Below the pieces are notes generated by a model that worked only from the letters and a program-made list of their open reading frames with translations, did not search any database and was not told the DNA's origin. This document shows positions 1 through 11,173 of a stretch of DNA of 39,217 nucleotides, piece after piece (positions within the stretch are counted from its first letter, which is position 1; each line of letters begins with the position of its first letter). Source of the DNA: Candidatus Nanopelagicales bacterium (GTDB lineage Bacteria; Actinomycetota; Actinomycetes; S36-B12; UBA10799); NCBI GenBank assembly GCA_018003655.1, contig JAGNDY010000008.1, positions 1-39,217 on the forward strand, read 5' to 3'. A program made the translations under genes and the position numbers.

Positions 1-94
1 ATGACGTCACTGACGGTCGGTCGGGCCGCCAGCTACGCCGAGCGGTGGAGCGACCACTCGCCGGTCGTGGTTACGTTCGAAGCGAGTAGCGCCA

Positions 95-102
<8 letters not shown>
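1..102 (+). CDS. xthA: Exodeoxyribonuclease III, C-terminal end (partial)
   Basis: Only the last 33 codons lie in the window; the 5' part is beyond the left edge. The visible tail has an Arg-Ala-x-Ser-Tyr-Ala-Glu-Arg-Trp stretch followed by SDHSPVVVTFE. The Ser-Asp-His-x-Pro-Val core is the conserved C-terminal motif of the exonuclease III/AP endonuclease family, where the His is catalytic. The enzyme repairs abasic sites and removes 3' blocks from DNA in the cytoplasm. The stop overlaps the next gene's start by 8 bases, so the two are probably co-transcribed. An exonuclease III gene near trpS is, as I recall, a common actinobacterial order. The identification rests on a short tail and is good but not certain. 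Confidence 0.75.
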
Positions 103-3611
<3,509 letters not shown>

Positions 3612-3736
3612 GGGTCCTACCGTCGGATCTGGGGCCAAGGACTACAAGTCTGACACTGTTGAGCACTGGACCTGGTGATGGGACCTGCTTGCCCATGATT
3701 TCGGGAGGATTCGTCGTCTGGCTGCCGCAGCTCGGC

Positions 3737-4207
3737 CTAACTGGCTTCCAGATACCGCTTCAACGCTCTGAGTCGGCGGCGAGTTTCAGTTCGGAACAAA
3801 CGGATCGCGACGAACTCCAGCGGTCTGGCGAGTGCAGCTGGTCTGCACCTCAACGTGAGTGTGTAGACCAGCTCGCTGCTTGGGGCAGCAGACCCAGCGA
3901 TGGGGCGGTCGCGGTGCCGGATCGATGCTGACCAGTTCTGGAAGATGAAGTAGGGCGTGACCAGCGTTACCGCCGCGAGGTTGGGCCGGTTGAAGGTCAC
4001 GTAGCGCGTGGTGAACGCCAAGCCGCCCAGATACCAGTGGGCCACGCAGGTTGTGACGACGTCGCGCGCCGGGCGCGCTCCGCCGACCGTGTAGGCACGC
4101 CGCAGCAACGTGTCCCACTGCGTCCGGATCCGATAGTCGTGGACCGTGTCGAACACCGTGAGGGCAGGCTTTGCGATAGTGATCGACTCAACCAGATGGG
4201 CCGTCAT
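3737..4207 (-). CDS. SRPBCC-fold protein (polyketide cyclase/START-like), copy 2
   Basis: A 156-residue protein with the look of an SRPBCC hydrophobic-ligand-binding fold. It has an N-terminal strand with an ESITIAKPALTVFD-type opening, a Trp-Asp pair near residue 31 (RTQWDTLLRR), alternating hydrophobic strands and a long C-terminal helix rich in Arg and Leu (RRLRALKRYLEAS). No signal peptide or catalytic residues are evident. Its start overlaps the stop of the upstream SRPBCC gene by ATGA, so the two are translationally coupled and may work on the same ligand or as a heteromer. The ligand is unknown. The family call rests on overall pattern, not on a diagnostic motif. Confidence 0.6.
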   Translation of the reverse strand: MTAHLVESITIAKPALTVFDTVHDYRIRTQWDTLLRRAYTVGGARPARDVVTTCVAHWYLGGLAFTTRYVTFNRPNLAAVTLVTPYFIFQNWSASIRHRDRPIAGSAAPSSELVYTLTLRCRPAALARPLEFVAIRLFRTETRRRLRALKRYLEAS

Positions 4208-4758
4208 CGGACTGTGGAGCGCTGGTCAATCGAGGCGACGTTGCGTGAGATCTCAGTCAACAGATACCGCTGAAATCCGCGCAGGAAAACGCGTACTGGT
4301 AGACCGAACAGCAGCGCCACCCGCCGATCAATCGAGTACTCGGTTGTCAGCCGAATCCTGGTCGCCGAAGTCGCGGTCGAGCTCTGGTCAGTCAGCAGGT
4401 ATGAACCCGCCGGGATTTGGACCAGCCCATCGGAAAGATCAAAAAAGTAGAGAACCTTGAAACCCTTCTCCGGGTTGAAGGTGAACGCATATTCGCGCGG
4501 TGGCACCCACCTGGTAATGCGTTGAATGAATCGCTTGCCCGTTGCAAAGTAGGCGATGCGCTGGCCGCCGACGCCGGTTGCAACAATCTCAGCCCGAACT
4601 GGATGGGGTATTCCGGCGATCCGGAAACCGAGCGGGTGCGAGGCCGCATGAATGTCGACGCTGACGATCTGGTCCCACACGCATTCCAGCGTCCCGGCGA
4701 CGTCAGTTGACGACTCGATCGTTCCCACCACCCTGGGCGGGGAATTCGGCGAACTCAC
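4204..4758 (-). CDS. SRPBCC-fold protein (polyketide cyclase/START-like), copy 1
   Basis: A 184-residue protein resembling the downstream gene product. It opens with VVGTIESSTDVAGTLECVWD (strand plus helix of an SRPBCC fold), has a central run of beta strands (RIAYFATGKRFIQRITRWVPP, then YAFTFNPEKGFKVLYFF) and ends in an amphipathic helix (VFLRGFQRYLLTEISRN). There is no signal peptide. The GTG start at 4758 has no Shine-Dalgarno sequence but lies 6 nt after a CAGACT hexamer, which suggests a leaderless message. It is first in a two-gene unit placed between the carboxypeptidase and sdhB. A lipid- or polyketide-like ligand is a family-level guess only. Confidence 0.6.
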   Translation of the reverse strand: MSSPNSPPRVVGTIESSTDVAGTLECVWDQIVSVDIHAASHPLGFRIAGIPHPVRAEIVATGVGGQRIAYFATGKRFIQRITRWVPPREYAFTFNPEKGFKVLYFFDLSDGLVQIPAGSYLLTDQSSTATSATRIRLTTEYSIDRRVALLFGLPVRVFLRGFQRYLLTEISRNVASIDQRSTVR

Positions 4759-4764
4759 CCACCC

Positions 4765-4770
4765 AGTCTG
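4765..4770 (-). promoter_or_regulatory. Candidate -10 hexamer of the SRPBCC pair (leaderless)
   Basis: CAGACT on the minus strand ends 6 nt before the GTG at 4758. The same spacing from a TANNNT/CANNNT hexamer to a start codon recurs elsewhere in this window. No convincing -35 element was seen. Confidence 0.4.
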
Positions 4771-4813
4771 ACACCGAGCGCGGAGCTAGCCCACCCCGAA
4801 GGACCAGTTGGGG

Positions 4814-5563
4814 TCAGCCGGTGCCGCGGATCAGTGCGCGCTTGACTTCTTGGATCGCCTTGGTGACCTCGATACCACGTGGGCACGCCTCGGTGCAGTT
4901 GAAGATCGTGCGACAGCGCCACACACCCTCTTGCGAGTTGAGGATCTCAAGGCGCTCGTCACGGCCCTTGTCGCGGCTGTCAAAGATGAACCGGTGCGCG
5001 CCGACGATTGCCTGCGGTCCGAAGTACTGGCCGTCGTTCCAGAACACCGGGCACGCGGATGTACAGGCGGCGCAGAGGATGCACTTGGTGGTGTCGTCGA
5101 AGGATGCGCGCTCGTCAGCGGATTGGATCCACTCCTTGGTCGGAGGATGGCCGTCGGTGACCAGGAATGGCATGACCTCGCGATAAGCATCGAAGAACGG
5201 CTCCATGTCCACCACCAGGTCTTTCTCCTGCGGCAGACCCTTGATTGCCTCGACGGTGATCGGCTTCTTGGTGTTCAGATCCTTGATGAGGGTCTTGCAT
5301 GCGAGGCGATTGCGACCGTTGATGCGCATGGCGTCGGAGCCACAGATGCCGTGGCCGCAGGAGCGGCGGAAGGTCAGGCTGCCATCCTGCTCGCCCTTGA
5401 TCTTTTCCAGGGCGGTCAGGACACGGTCAGTCGGGAAGCACGCGACGGTGAACTCTTGCCAGTACGCGGCGTCGCCGCTCTCTGGATCGAAGCGCAGCAC
5501 TTTGATGCGCACATCGGTCGCGACGGGGGCATCGGCGGTAGGGGTAGCTGTGGTTGCACTCAT
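4814..5563 (-). CDS. sdhB: Succinate dehydrogenase iron-sulfur subunit
   Basis: Electron-transfer subunit of respiratory complex II, passing electrons from the flavin of SdhA to the membrane quinone site. All three cluster sites are visible. The [2Fe-2S] ligands are C69, C74, D77 (Asp in the third position, as in many bacterial SdhB) and C89. The [4Fe-4S] ligands are C161, C164, C167 and C171, and C217, C223 and C227 complete the [3Fe-4S] set. The 249-residue length is normal, with a 15-20 residue Ala/Thr-rich N-terminus. The ATG overlaps the sdhA stop by one base. It is the last gene of the sdhCDAB operon. Confidence 0.97.
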   Translation of the reverse strand: MSATTATPTADAPVATDVRIKVLRFDPESGDAAYWQEFTVACFPTDRVLTALEKIKGEQDGSLTFRRSCGHGICGSDAMRINGRNRLACKTLIKDLNTKKPITVEAIKGLPQEKDLVVDMEPFFDAYREVMPFLVTDGHPPTKEWIQSADERASFDDTTKCILCAACTSACPVFWNDGQYFGPQAIVGAHRFIFDSRDKGRDERLEILNSQEGVWRCRTIFNCTEACPRGIEVTKAIQEVKRALIRGTG

Positions 5564-7308
5564 CAGTACTTCCGCTCCATCGGCTGATACCTGGTGACGA
5601 TGACGGGTTTGTAGTCCAGTCGAACCTCTTCGGAGTCCGGCTCGCGGTAGGCCATCGTGTGAACCATGAAGTTCTCGTCGTCGCGGGTTTGGTAGTCCTC
5701 CCGGGCGTGGCCGCCGCGGGATTCCTTGCGTGCCAGGGCGCCGAGAACCAGGGTCTCGGCCAAGTCGAGCAGGAAACCGAGTTCGATCGCCTCAAGCAGG
5801 TCGGTGTTGTAGCGGCGGCCCATGTCCTGGATCGATACGTTCTTGTACCGCGCTTGCAGTTCCTTGACGTCAGACAGCGCCTGGGTGAGGGTCTCGTCGT
5901 TGCGATAGACCTGCGCATTCATGTCCATCGTCTCTTGCATCGCGCGCCGGATCTCGGAGGTGCGTTCGGAGCCATCTGAATCGCGCAGATTCTCGATCAG
6001 TTCCGTGACCCGACCGGCGGGATCCTCGGGTAGCGGGGGAGCGTCGACGGTCGCCGAGTACTCCGCTGCCGCTGTTCCGGCCCGACGTCCGAAGACGTTG
6101 ATGTCGAGCAGGGAGTTGGTGCCCAACCGGTTGGAGCCGTGGACCGAGACGCATGCACACTCGCCCGCAGCGTAGAGACCAGGGACGACGTGCTCGTTGT
6201 CGCGCAGTACCTCGGTCTCGACGTTCGTCGGGATGCCGCCCATCGCGTAGTGGGCAGTCGGGAATACCGGAACCAATTCCGTGATCGGGTCGACGCCCAG
6301 GTAGGTGCGTGAGAACTCCGTGATGTCGGGGAGCTTCTCTTCGATTTGTTCGGCCGGCAGGTGCGTGAGGTCGAGGTACACGTAGTCCTTGTGTGGCCCC
6401 GCCCCTCGGCCTTCGCGGACTTCCTGCACCATCGCGCGGGACACCATGTCGCGGGGGGCAAGGTCCTTGATTGTCGGTGCGTAGCGCTCCATGAACCGCT
6501 CGCCATCGACGTTACGCAAGATGCCGCCCTCGCCGCGGGCACCTTCAGTGAGCAGCACCCCTAAGCCGGCCAGACCGGTCGGGTGGAACTGGTAGAACTC
6601 CATGTCCTCGAGTGGCAGGCCTTGGCGGTAGACGATCGCCATGCCGTCGCCGGTCAGCGTGTGCGCATTTGAGGTCGTCTTGAAGACCTTGCCGAAGCCG
6701 CCAGTGGCGAAGACGACTGACTTGGCGGAGAACACGTGGATCTCGCCGGTTGCCAACTCGTAGGCGACAACGCCAGCCGCTCGGGGCTCGCCATCGGAAT
6801 GGTCGAGCAGCAGGTCAAGCACGTAGAACTCGTTGTAGAACTCGATGCCCTCTTTGATGCAGTTTTGGTAGAGGGTCTGCAAGATCATGTGGCCGGTGCG
6901 ATCTGCGGCGTAACAGGCCCGTCGAACGGCCGCCTCGCCGTGATTGCGGGTGTGGCCACCGAATCGGCGCTGGTCGATCCGGCCCTCTGGGGTCCGATTG
7001 AACGGCAATCCCATGTTCTCCAGGTCGATGACCGCGTCGATGGCCTCCTTACACATGATCTCGGCCGCGTCCTGGTCGACGAGGTAGTCACCGCCCTTGA
7101 TCGTGTCGAAGGTGTGCCATTCCCAGTTGTCTTCCTCGACGTTGGCCAGTGCCGCACACATGCCACCCTGTGCCGCGCCGGTGTGCGACCGAGTCGGGTA
7201 GAGCTTGGTGAGCACAGCGGTCCGGGCGCGGGGTCCCGACTCCAGGGCCGCACGCATCCCGGCGCCGCCGGCACCCACAATGACAACGTCGTAGCGATGG
7301 GTCTGCAT
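5563..7308 (-). CDS. sdhA: Succinate dehydrogenase flavoprotein subunit
   Basis: Catalytic subunit of complex II, oxidising succinate to fumarate at the cytoplasmic face of the membrane. The dinucleotide-binding VGAGGAGM motif is at 11-18. The covalent-FAD histidine is H42 in [10 protein letters not shown]. Substrate-site elements include HPTG near 242, the RDMVSR arginines near 286-291, H353 in TAHYAMGG and the [12 protein letters not shown] motif near 391-402. The 581-residue length matches the family. It follows sdhD by 16 bases and touches sdhB (TGATG). Together with the propionyl-CoA genes in the window it would take succinyl-CoA-derived succinate onward in the TCA cycle. Confidence 0.98.
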   Translation of the reverse strand: MQTHRYDVVIVGAGGAGMRAALESGPRARTAVLTKLYPTRSHTGAAQGGMCAALANVEEDNWEWHTFDTIKGGDYLVDQDAAEIMCKEAIDAVIDLENMGLPFNRTPEGRIDQRRFGGHTRNHGEAAVRRACYAADRTGHMILQTLYQNCIKEGIEFYNEFYVLDLLLDHSDGEPRAAGVVAYELATGEIHVFSAKSVVFATGGFGKVFKTTSNAHTLTGDGMAIVYRQGLPLEDMEFYQFHPTGLAGLGVLLTEGARGEGGILRNVDGERFMERYAPTIKDLAPRDMVSRAMVQEVREGRGAGPHKDYVYLDLTHLPAEQIEEKLPDITEFSRTYLGVDPITELVPVFPTAHYAMGGIPTNVETEVLRDNEHVVPGLYAAGECACVSVHGSNRLGTNSLLDINVFGRRAGTAAAEYSATVDAPPLPEDPAGRVTELIENLRDSDGSERTSEIRRAMQETMDMNAQVYRNDETLTQALSDVKELQARYKNVSIQDMGRRYNTDLLEAIELGFLLDLAETLVLGALARKESRGGHAREDYQTRDDENFMVHTMAYREPDSEEVRLDYKPVIVTRYQPMERKY

Positions 7309-7324
7309 AGTCGTCGACTACCCC

Positions 7325-7726
7325 TTAACCGATGCTCGGATCGAACGTGAAGATCACCATCGAGCCGAGGGCGATGGTCAGGACTGTGGCGACGTAGAGC
7401 AAGACCTTCAGTGTGACGCGCGTGCCCGGGCGACTGGCGTAATCGTTGATGACCGTGCGCAAACCGTTGCCACCGTGGAGCATCGCTAACCACAGCATCG
7501 TCAGGTCCCACATCTGCCAGAACGGGCTCGACCAGCGGCCGGCGACGAATGCGAAGTTGATCCGGTGCACGCCGCCGTCGAGGATATTCATGATGAACAG
7601 GTGGCCGAGGACCAAGAAGATCAGGATGATTGCGGACACCCGCATGAACATCCATGAGTAGAGCTCGAAGTTGCCACGGCTCAGTTGCCGCTTGCTGCGG
7701 GGCTTGTCCAGAGTTGGCGCGCTCAT
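7325..7726 (-). CDS. sdhD: Succinate dehydrogenase hydrophobic membrane anchor subunit
   Basis: A 133-residue membrane protein with three predicted spans: about 27-48 (MRVSAIILIFLVLGHLFIMN), about 72-92 (WDLTMLWLAMLHGGNGLRTV) and about 105-126. The LHGGNGLRTVINDY segment parallels the YHALNGLRIILIDF segment of SdhC, and each contains a His likely to ligate heme b. It overlaps sdhC by ATGA and precedes sdhA. The C/D assignment follows gene order and the N-terminal pattern SKRQLSRGNFELYSWMFMRVS seen in actinobacterial SdhD proteins. Confidence 0.93.
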   Translation of the reverse strand: MSAPTLDKPRSKRQLSRGNFELYSWMFMRVSAIILIFLVLGHLFIMNILDGGVHRINFAFVAGRWSSPFWQMWDLTMLWLAMLHGGNGLRTVINDYASRPGTRVTLKVLLYVATVLTIALGSMVIFTFDPSIG

Positions 7727-8133
7727 GCGGCACTTCCAAACATCGACTCAACCGTGCGTTGCAGCATGAAATACACACCGGGAAGCATGACAACCACCCA
7801 GACTCCGACCAGGCTCCACAGCATGACCTTTTGGTAGCGGGGACCCTTGCTCCAGAAGTCAATCAGGATGATCCGGAGCCCGTTGAGGGCGTGGTACAGA
7901 ACCGCGCCGACCAGGCCTACCTCAAGCAGGTTGACGATCGGGGTCTTATAGGACGCGATAACCGTGTTGTAGGTCTCTGGGGACACTCGCACCAACGCGG
8001 TATCCAGGACGTGAACCAACAGGAAGAAGAAGACCAGCACACCGGTGATCCGGTGCGCGACCCACGACCACATTCCATCGCGGCCGCGGTAAAGCGTTCC
8101 GGTAGCGGACTTTGCCACCTGCGCCTCCGACAT
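7723..8133 (-). CDS. sdhC: Succinate dehydrogenase cytochrome b556 subunit
   Basis: First gene of the complex II operon. The protein has three hydrophobic spans: HRITGVLVFFFLLVHVLDTA, LLEVGLVGAVLYHALNGLRI and the C-terminal VMLWSLVGVWVVVMLPGVYF. It carries the family hallmark TLYRGRDGMWSWVAHRITG near its N-terminus. The His in VLYHALNGLR is a likely heme or quinone-site residue. The ATG at 8133 (MSEAQVAKSATG) was chosen because the conserved region begins about 13 residues later. An in-frame ATG at 8196 would add 21 residues with no family resemblance. Neither start has a strong ribosome-binding site. The stop overlaps sdhD by ATGA. Confidence 0.93.
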   Translation of the reverse strand: MSEAQVAKSATGTLYRGRDGMWSWVAHRITGVLVFFFLLVHVLDTALVRVSPETYNTVIASYKTPIVNLLEVGLVGAVLYHALNGLRIILIDFWSKGPRYQKVMLWSLVGVWVVVMLPGVYFMLQRTVESMFGSAA

Positions 8134-8202
8134 CAATTCGGTGGGCGGGCACGTCACTTCAAGGGCGCCCGGGGCCAGCAACCGAACAACGAACATGGAG
8201 TG

Positions 8203-8232
8203 GCCTAACGGCGATGTTATCTGCCTAACGGC
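8203..8232. promoter_or_regulatory. Direct-repeat operator candidate between sdhC and the mutase gene
   Basis: GCCTAACGGC occurs twice, at 8203-8212 and 8223-8232, exactly 20 bp apart (about two helical turns). The 10-bp spacer carries a minus-strand TAACAT hexamer (8214-8219) that fits a -10 box for sdhC and would give a leader of about 75 nt. A regulator bound to both repeats would straddle that promoter. The regulator is unknown. Confidence 0.45.
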
Positions 8233-8323
8233 TGCTGATCGCCCACCGGCCTGGTGCCTTTGGGCACATTTCGTCGCGGAGTCCTCCGGCCGGGGGTTGG
8301 CGTCTGACAGATCATGTGCCGGA

Positions 8324-8329
8324 TACCCT
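8324..8329 (+). promoter_or_regulatory. Candidate -10 hexamer of the mutase gene (leaderless)
   Basis: TACCCT ends 7 nt before the ATG at 8337, with no Shine-Dalgarno sequence. The identical TACCCT-7 nt-start arrangement precedes the gene at 28933. This placement favours the ATG at 8337 over the in-frame GTG at 8316. Confidence 0.5.
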
Positions 8330-8336
8330 CTTGGCT

Positions 8337-9917
8337 ATGGCGTCTTCCACCGAATCAGGTCTGCCGTTTGAGCCGGTCTATGGGCCCGAGGTCCTCGCGG
8401 ATTGGGATCCGGCGGTGGAGTTAGGCCAGCCCGGTGAGTTCCCATTTACCCGCGGCGTTTACCCCACGATGTACACCGGCCGACCCTGGACGATGCGGCA
8501 GTACGCCGGATTCGGAACGGCGGCTGAGTCGAACCGCCGCTATCACGAGTTGATCGATGCTGGCACCAACGGCCTGAGCGTGGCCTTCGACCTGCCGACC
8601 CAGATGGGCTACGACTCTGACCACAAACTCGCCAGCGGGGAGGTGGGCAAGGTCGGCGTTGCGATTGACTCCGTCGAGGACATGAGCGTGCTTTTCGGTG
8701 GGATCCCGCTGGACAAGGTCTCGACTTCCATGACCATCAATGCGCCCGCCGCGACGTTGCTGCTCATGTACCAACTCGTCGGTGAGGAGAACGGCATCCC
8801 GGGCTCGGCGTTGACCGGAACGATTCAGAATGACGTGCTCAAGGAATACATCGCGCGTGGTACCTACATCTATCCGCCGGCGGCATCACTGCGGCTGATC
8901 ACCGACATCTTCAAGTACTGCAAGACCGAGATCCCCAAGTGGAACACCATCTCGATCTCCGGGTATCACATGGCTGAGGCCGGCGCGACCCCTGCGCAGG
9001 AGATCGCCTTCACCCTGGCCGACGGCATCGAGTACGTGCAGGCGGCTATCGATTCAGGCCAACACGTCGACGAGTTCGCGCCACGGTTGGCCTTCTTCTT
9101 CGTCTCGCGGACGAGCTTCCTGGAAGAGGTTGCCAAGTTCCGCGCAGCCCGCAGAATCTGGGCGCGGGTCATGAAGGAGCGGTTCGGTGCCAAGAACCCG
9201 AAGTCGATGATGCTGCGATTCCACACCCAGACTGCCGGGGTGCAACTGACGGCTCAACAGCCAGAGGTGAACCTTGTACGCGTCGCCGTGCAGGGCCTGG
9301 CGGCGGTCATGGGTGGTACCCAGTCGCTACATACCAACTCCTTTGACGAGGCCATCGCGCTACCCACGCAGAAGGCTGCCCGGTTGGCCTTGCGTACCCA
9401 GCAGGTTCTCGCTTACGAGACCGACGTCACCAAAACGGTCGATCCGTTCGCGGGCTCGTACGTCGTGGAGTCACTGACCGACGAGGTTGAGGCGGCAGCG
9501 CTGGACTTGATGACGCGAGTGGAGGATCTGGGCGGAGCGGTCGCTGCGATCGAACGCGGCTTCCAGAAGAGCGAAATCGAGCGTTCCGCCTACGACATTG
9601 CCAAGGAGATTGATGGCGGTGAGCGCACGGTCGTCGGCGTCAATCGATTCACGGTGGATGAGGAAGACAAGTACGTGCCGCTGCGGGTCGATCCGGCGAT
9701 CGAGGCCGAACAGGTGAAGCGTCTTGAGTTGCTCCGTGCCGAGCGTGACAACGGTGAGGTCACCAACCAGCTGGACGCTCTCCGGCGCGCGGCCGAGGGC
9801 GAGGACAACTGCCTTTACCCGATGAAGGCCGCACTGGCAGCCCGCGCGACGGGCGGGGAAGTCGCCGACGCCCTGCGCGGGGTCTGGGGCCACTACGAAC
9901 CCGCGGACACCTTCTAG
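8337..9917 (+). CDS. Methylmalonyl-CoA mutase-type large (substrate-binding) subunit
   Basis: Adenosylcobalamin-dependent acyl-CoA mutase catalytic chain of about 526 residues, lacking the C-terminal B12-binding domain of one-chain enzymes; no DxHxxG motif is present. It has the family's [42 protein letters not shown] and [16 protein letters not shown] segments. Tyr56 (RQYAGF) and Arg174 (IARGTY) line up with the carboxylate-binding Tyr89 and Arg207 of Propionibacterium MCM; isobutyryl-CoA mutases have Phe and Gln there. Methylmalonyl-CoA to succinyl-CoA is therefore the best guess. The cobalamin subunit must be encoded elsewhere. It is divergent from sdhCDAB. The residue alignment was done by eye. 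Confidence 0.85.
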   Translation: MASSTESGLPFEPVYGPEVLADWDPAVELGQPGEFPFTRGVYPTMYTGRPWTMRQYAGFGTAAESNRRYHELIDAGTNGLSVAFDLPTQMGYDSDHKLASGEVGKVGVAIDSVEDMSVLFGGIPLDKVSTSMTINAPAATLLLMYQLVGEENGIPGSALTGTIQNDVLKEYIARGTYIYPPAASLRLITDIFKYCKTEIPKWNTISISGYHMAEAGATPAQEIAFTLADGIEYVQAAIDSGQHVDEFAPRLAFFFVSRTSFLEEVAKFRAARRIWARVMKERFGAKNPKSMMLRFHTQTAGVQLTAQQPEVNLVRVAVQGLAAVMGGTQSLHTNSFDEAIALPTQKAARLALRTQQVLAYETDVTKTVDPFAGSYVVESLTDEVEAAALDLMTRVEDLGGAVAAIERGFQKSEIERSAYDIAKEIDGGERTVVGVNRFTVDEEDKYVPLRVDPAIEAEQVKRLELLRAERDNGEVTNQLDALRRAAEGEDNCLYPMKAALAARATGGEVADALRGVWGHYEPADTF

Positions 9918-9943
9918 CCCGCCCCCGCCTTTCCTCCCTGCCG

Positions 9944-10004
9944 AAGTTACCCAGCGGTATGGCTGTTTCCCGGGCAGTTTTGCAGCCATACCGCTGGGTA
10001 ACTT
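9944..10004. repeat. 61-bp palindromic element, left copy
   Basis: Perfect inverted repeat with 22-bp arms (9944-9965 and 9983-10004) around a 17-nt loop containing CCCGGG. The arm starts AAGTTACCCAGCGGTATGG. It lies between the convergent mutase and AbiEi-like genes, 15 bp after the latter's stop. A copy differing at 3 of 61 positions, in opposite orientation, is at 11098-11158. No T-tract follows, so it is not a classical intrinsic terminator, though it could still stop transcription. Confidence 0.95.
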
Positions 10005-10019
10005 TCCAGAGGGTTGGGG

Positions 10020-11042
10020 CTAGTCCGCGACGCGGAATGCCATCGCGAGCTTGTCGAGCATCAGGTGGGGTTCGCGGGCTGCTTCGTGCCAGTTCCACCG
10101 GACGAAGTTCCACCCAGCGGCCCGAAGGTCATCTTCCCGGTACTTTTCGGCGACCAGCACGCGCCGATCGGTGTACTTGCCCTCACCGTCGGCCTCCCCG
10201 ATGAGCATGAACTCCTCCCAGAGGAAATCCGCGTAATACGCCAAACCACTCGCCCCTCGGACCAGCGTGCCGATGCCCGGCAGCGGAACACCGGCATGCA
10301 GCATCTGCCAGCGCGACACCGATTCCAAGGCTGACTCGGATGCGGGTTCGCAAAGGTCGATGGCTTCGCGTGCGTAGGCGATTCCGGCAAAGCCACGCAT
10401 GTGGTCGGCCGTGGTCCAGAGTTCCTGAATTGCGCGGTTGCGGTGCGCTGGAGCCTGCACAGATTCCCGCAAGGGCGGTGGGTCTTCACCGTCAGTGAGA
10501 TTGCGCGCAATGATCATCCGCGCGGCAGCGTCAACGGGGGCTTGACCGAATGGCAATCGGTTGCGGCGCGCGAGGTCCAACGCCGTACGTGCGACCGACG
10601 TGACCAACAGACCGTCCACGTTCACTATGTGATCCGGCGGCAACCTGCTGCTGCTCACGTCGTACAGCGTCGCGTCGCTTCGGTGGGTCTTGTGAATCGT
10701 GACGTGAACGCGATCGTTGTCGGGAGCAAGAGACGGGCGACCGGAGGTCAGACCGTGAAGCAGTGCTGCGGATTCATGGCTGATGACCGATCCAGGAGCG
10801 GCGAGGGCAACTACGCGGCATCGCTGGACGTGACCGTCGCGAGCTGCCGGTGCGGTCTCGCTGAACCCCGGCAATACATAGGAGTCGCGTTGCATCCGCG
10901 CGACTAATCCCCGTCGCTCGGCAGTTCGCAATTGTGCGCGCGTGAAACCCAGCATGTGTGCCTGGGTGAGAGTGAAAGGACTGGACCCGAATGCGCCGAA
11001 AATTCGGGTCCAGATCGGATCTGTTTGGCCGCCGACGAACAT
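10020..11042 (-). CDS. AbiEi-like antitoxin-domain / DUF559 (Vsr-like endonuclease fold) protein
   Basis: A 340-residue protein with two parts. Residues about 22-56 form a predicted helix-turn-helix (FTLTQAHMLGFTRAQLRTAERRG), and the following region has the ISHESAALLHGL and VTSVARTALDLAR segments typical of actinobacterial AbiEi-family transcriptional regulators. The C-terminal part (about 235-325) fits the DUF559/PD-(D/E)XK-like fold: SESALES, then D272, GEADGEGKY (E283, D285) and VAEKYREDDLRAAGWNFVRW. AbiEi proteins repress their own operons and neutralise AbiEii nucleotidyltransferase toxins, but no AbiEii gene is adjacent. The ATG at 11042 is 6 nt after a CACCCT hexamer, so the message may be leaderless. 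The gene is bracketed by inverted palindromic elements. Nuclease activity is inferred only. Confidence 0.75.
   Translation of the reverse strand: MFVGGQTDPIWTRIFGAFGSSPFTLTQAHMLGFTRAQLRTAERRGLVARMQRDSYVLPGFSETAPAARDGHVQRCRVVALAAPGSVISHESAALLHGLTSGRPSLAPDNDRVHVTIHKTHRSDATLYDVSSSRLPPDHIVNVDGLLVTSVARTALDLARRNRLPFGQAPVDAAARMIIARNLTDGEDPPPLRESVQAPAHRNRAIQELWTTADHMRGFAGIAYAREAIDLCEPASESALESVSRWQMLHAGVPLPGIGTLVRGASGLAYYADFLWEEFMLIGEADGEGKYTDRRVLVAEKYREDDLRAAGWNFVRWNWHEAAREPHLMLDKLAMAFRVAD
10981..11013. repeat. 12-bp perfect inverted repeat inside the 5' coding end of the AbiEi-like gene
   Basis: CTGGACCCGAAT (10981-10992) pairs perfectly with ATTCGGGTCCAG (11002-11013) across a 9-nt loop. It begins 29 nt after the start codon and covers codons 10-21. 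It could be an operator for autoregulation, as AbiEi proteins bind inverted repeats, or an mRNA hairpin. Confidence 0.85.
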
Positions 11043-11097
11043 TCCGCAAGGGTGCCGGAAATTGGTCTACCGCCGCCGAATCCGTCCACAGCCTGAA

Positions 11098-11158
11098 AAG
11101 TTACCCAGTGGTATGGCTGCAAAACCGCCCGGGAAACAGCCATACCGATGGGTAACTT
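11098..11158. repeat. 61-bp palindromic element, right copy (inverted relative to the left)
   Basis: Inverted repeat with 22-nt arms (11098-11119 and 11137-11158), 20 of 22 positions pairing, around a 17-nt loop. Its reverse complement matches the left copy at 58 of 61 positions, loop included. It lies 55 bp upstream of the AbiEi-like start and 15 bp after the stop of the gamma-glutamylcyclotransferase-like gene. Confidence 0.95.
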
Positions 11159-11173
11159 CCGCAAGGTAACGGG

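Noticed and set aside
8134-8196. The longer sdhC start at 8196
   Set aside because: The added 21 residues show no likeness to SdhC N-termini and there is no ribosome-binding site. The shorter start already precedes the conserved region by a normal distance, though neither start is proven.
9944-10004. The left palindrome as an ordinary intrinsic terminator
   Set aside because: No T-tract follows on either strand, and the loop is conserved in the second copy. A terminator role is possible but does not explain the near-identical loop and inverted placement.
9944-11158. The two palindromes as a CRISPR array or as inverted-repeat ends of a standard insertion sequence
   Set aside because: There are only two copies, each a self-palindrome, over 1 kb apart. 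The gene between has no transposase motif (no DDE triad, HUH or tyrosine/serine recombinase pattern).
9959-11169. Short reading frames giving similar peptides (MAVSRAVLQPY, MAAKxPGKQPY) at both palindromes, on both strands
   Set aside because: They are translations of the same 61-bp element in different orientations, run into neighbouring genes and have no ribosome-binding sites. The repeat explains the likeness.
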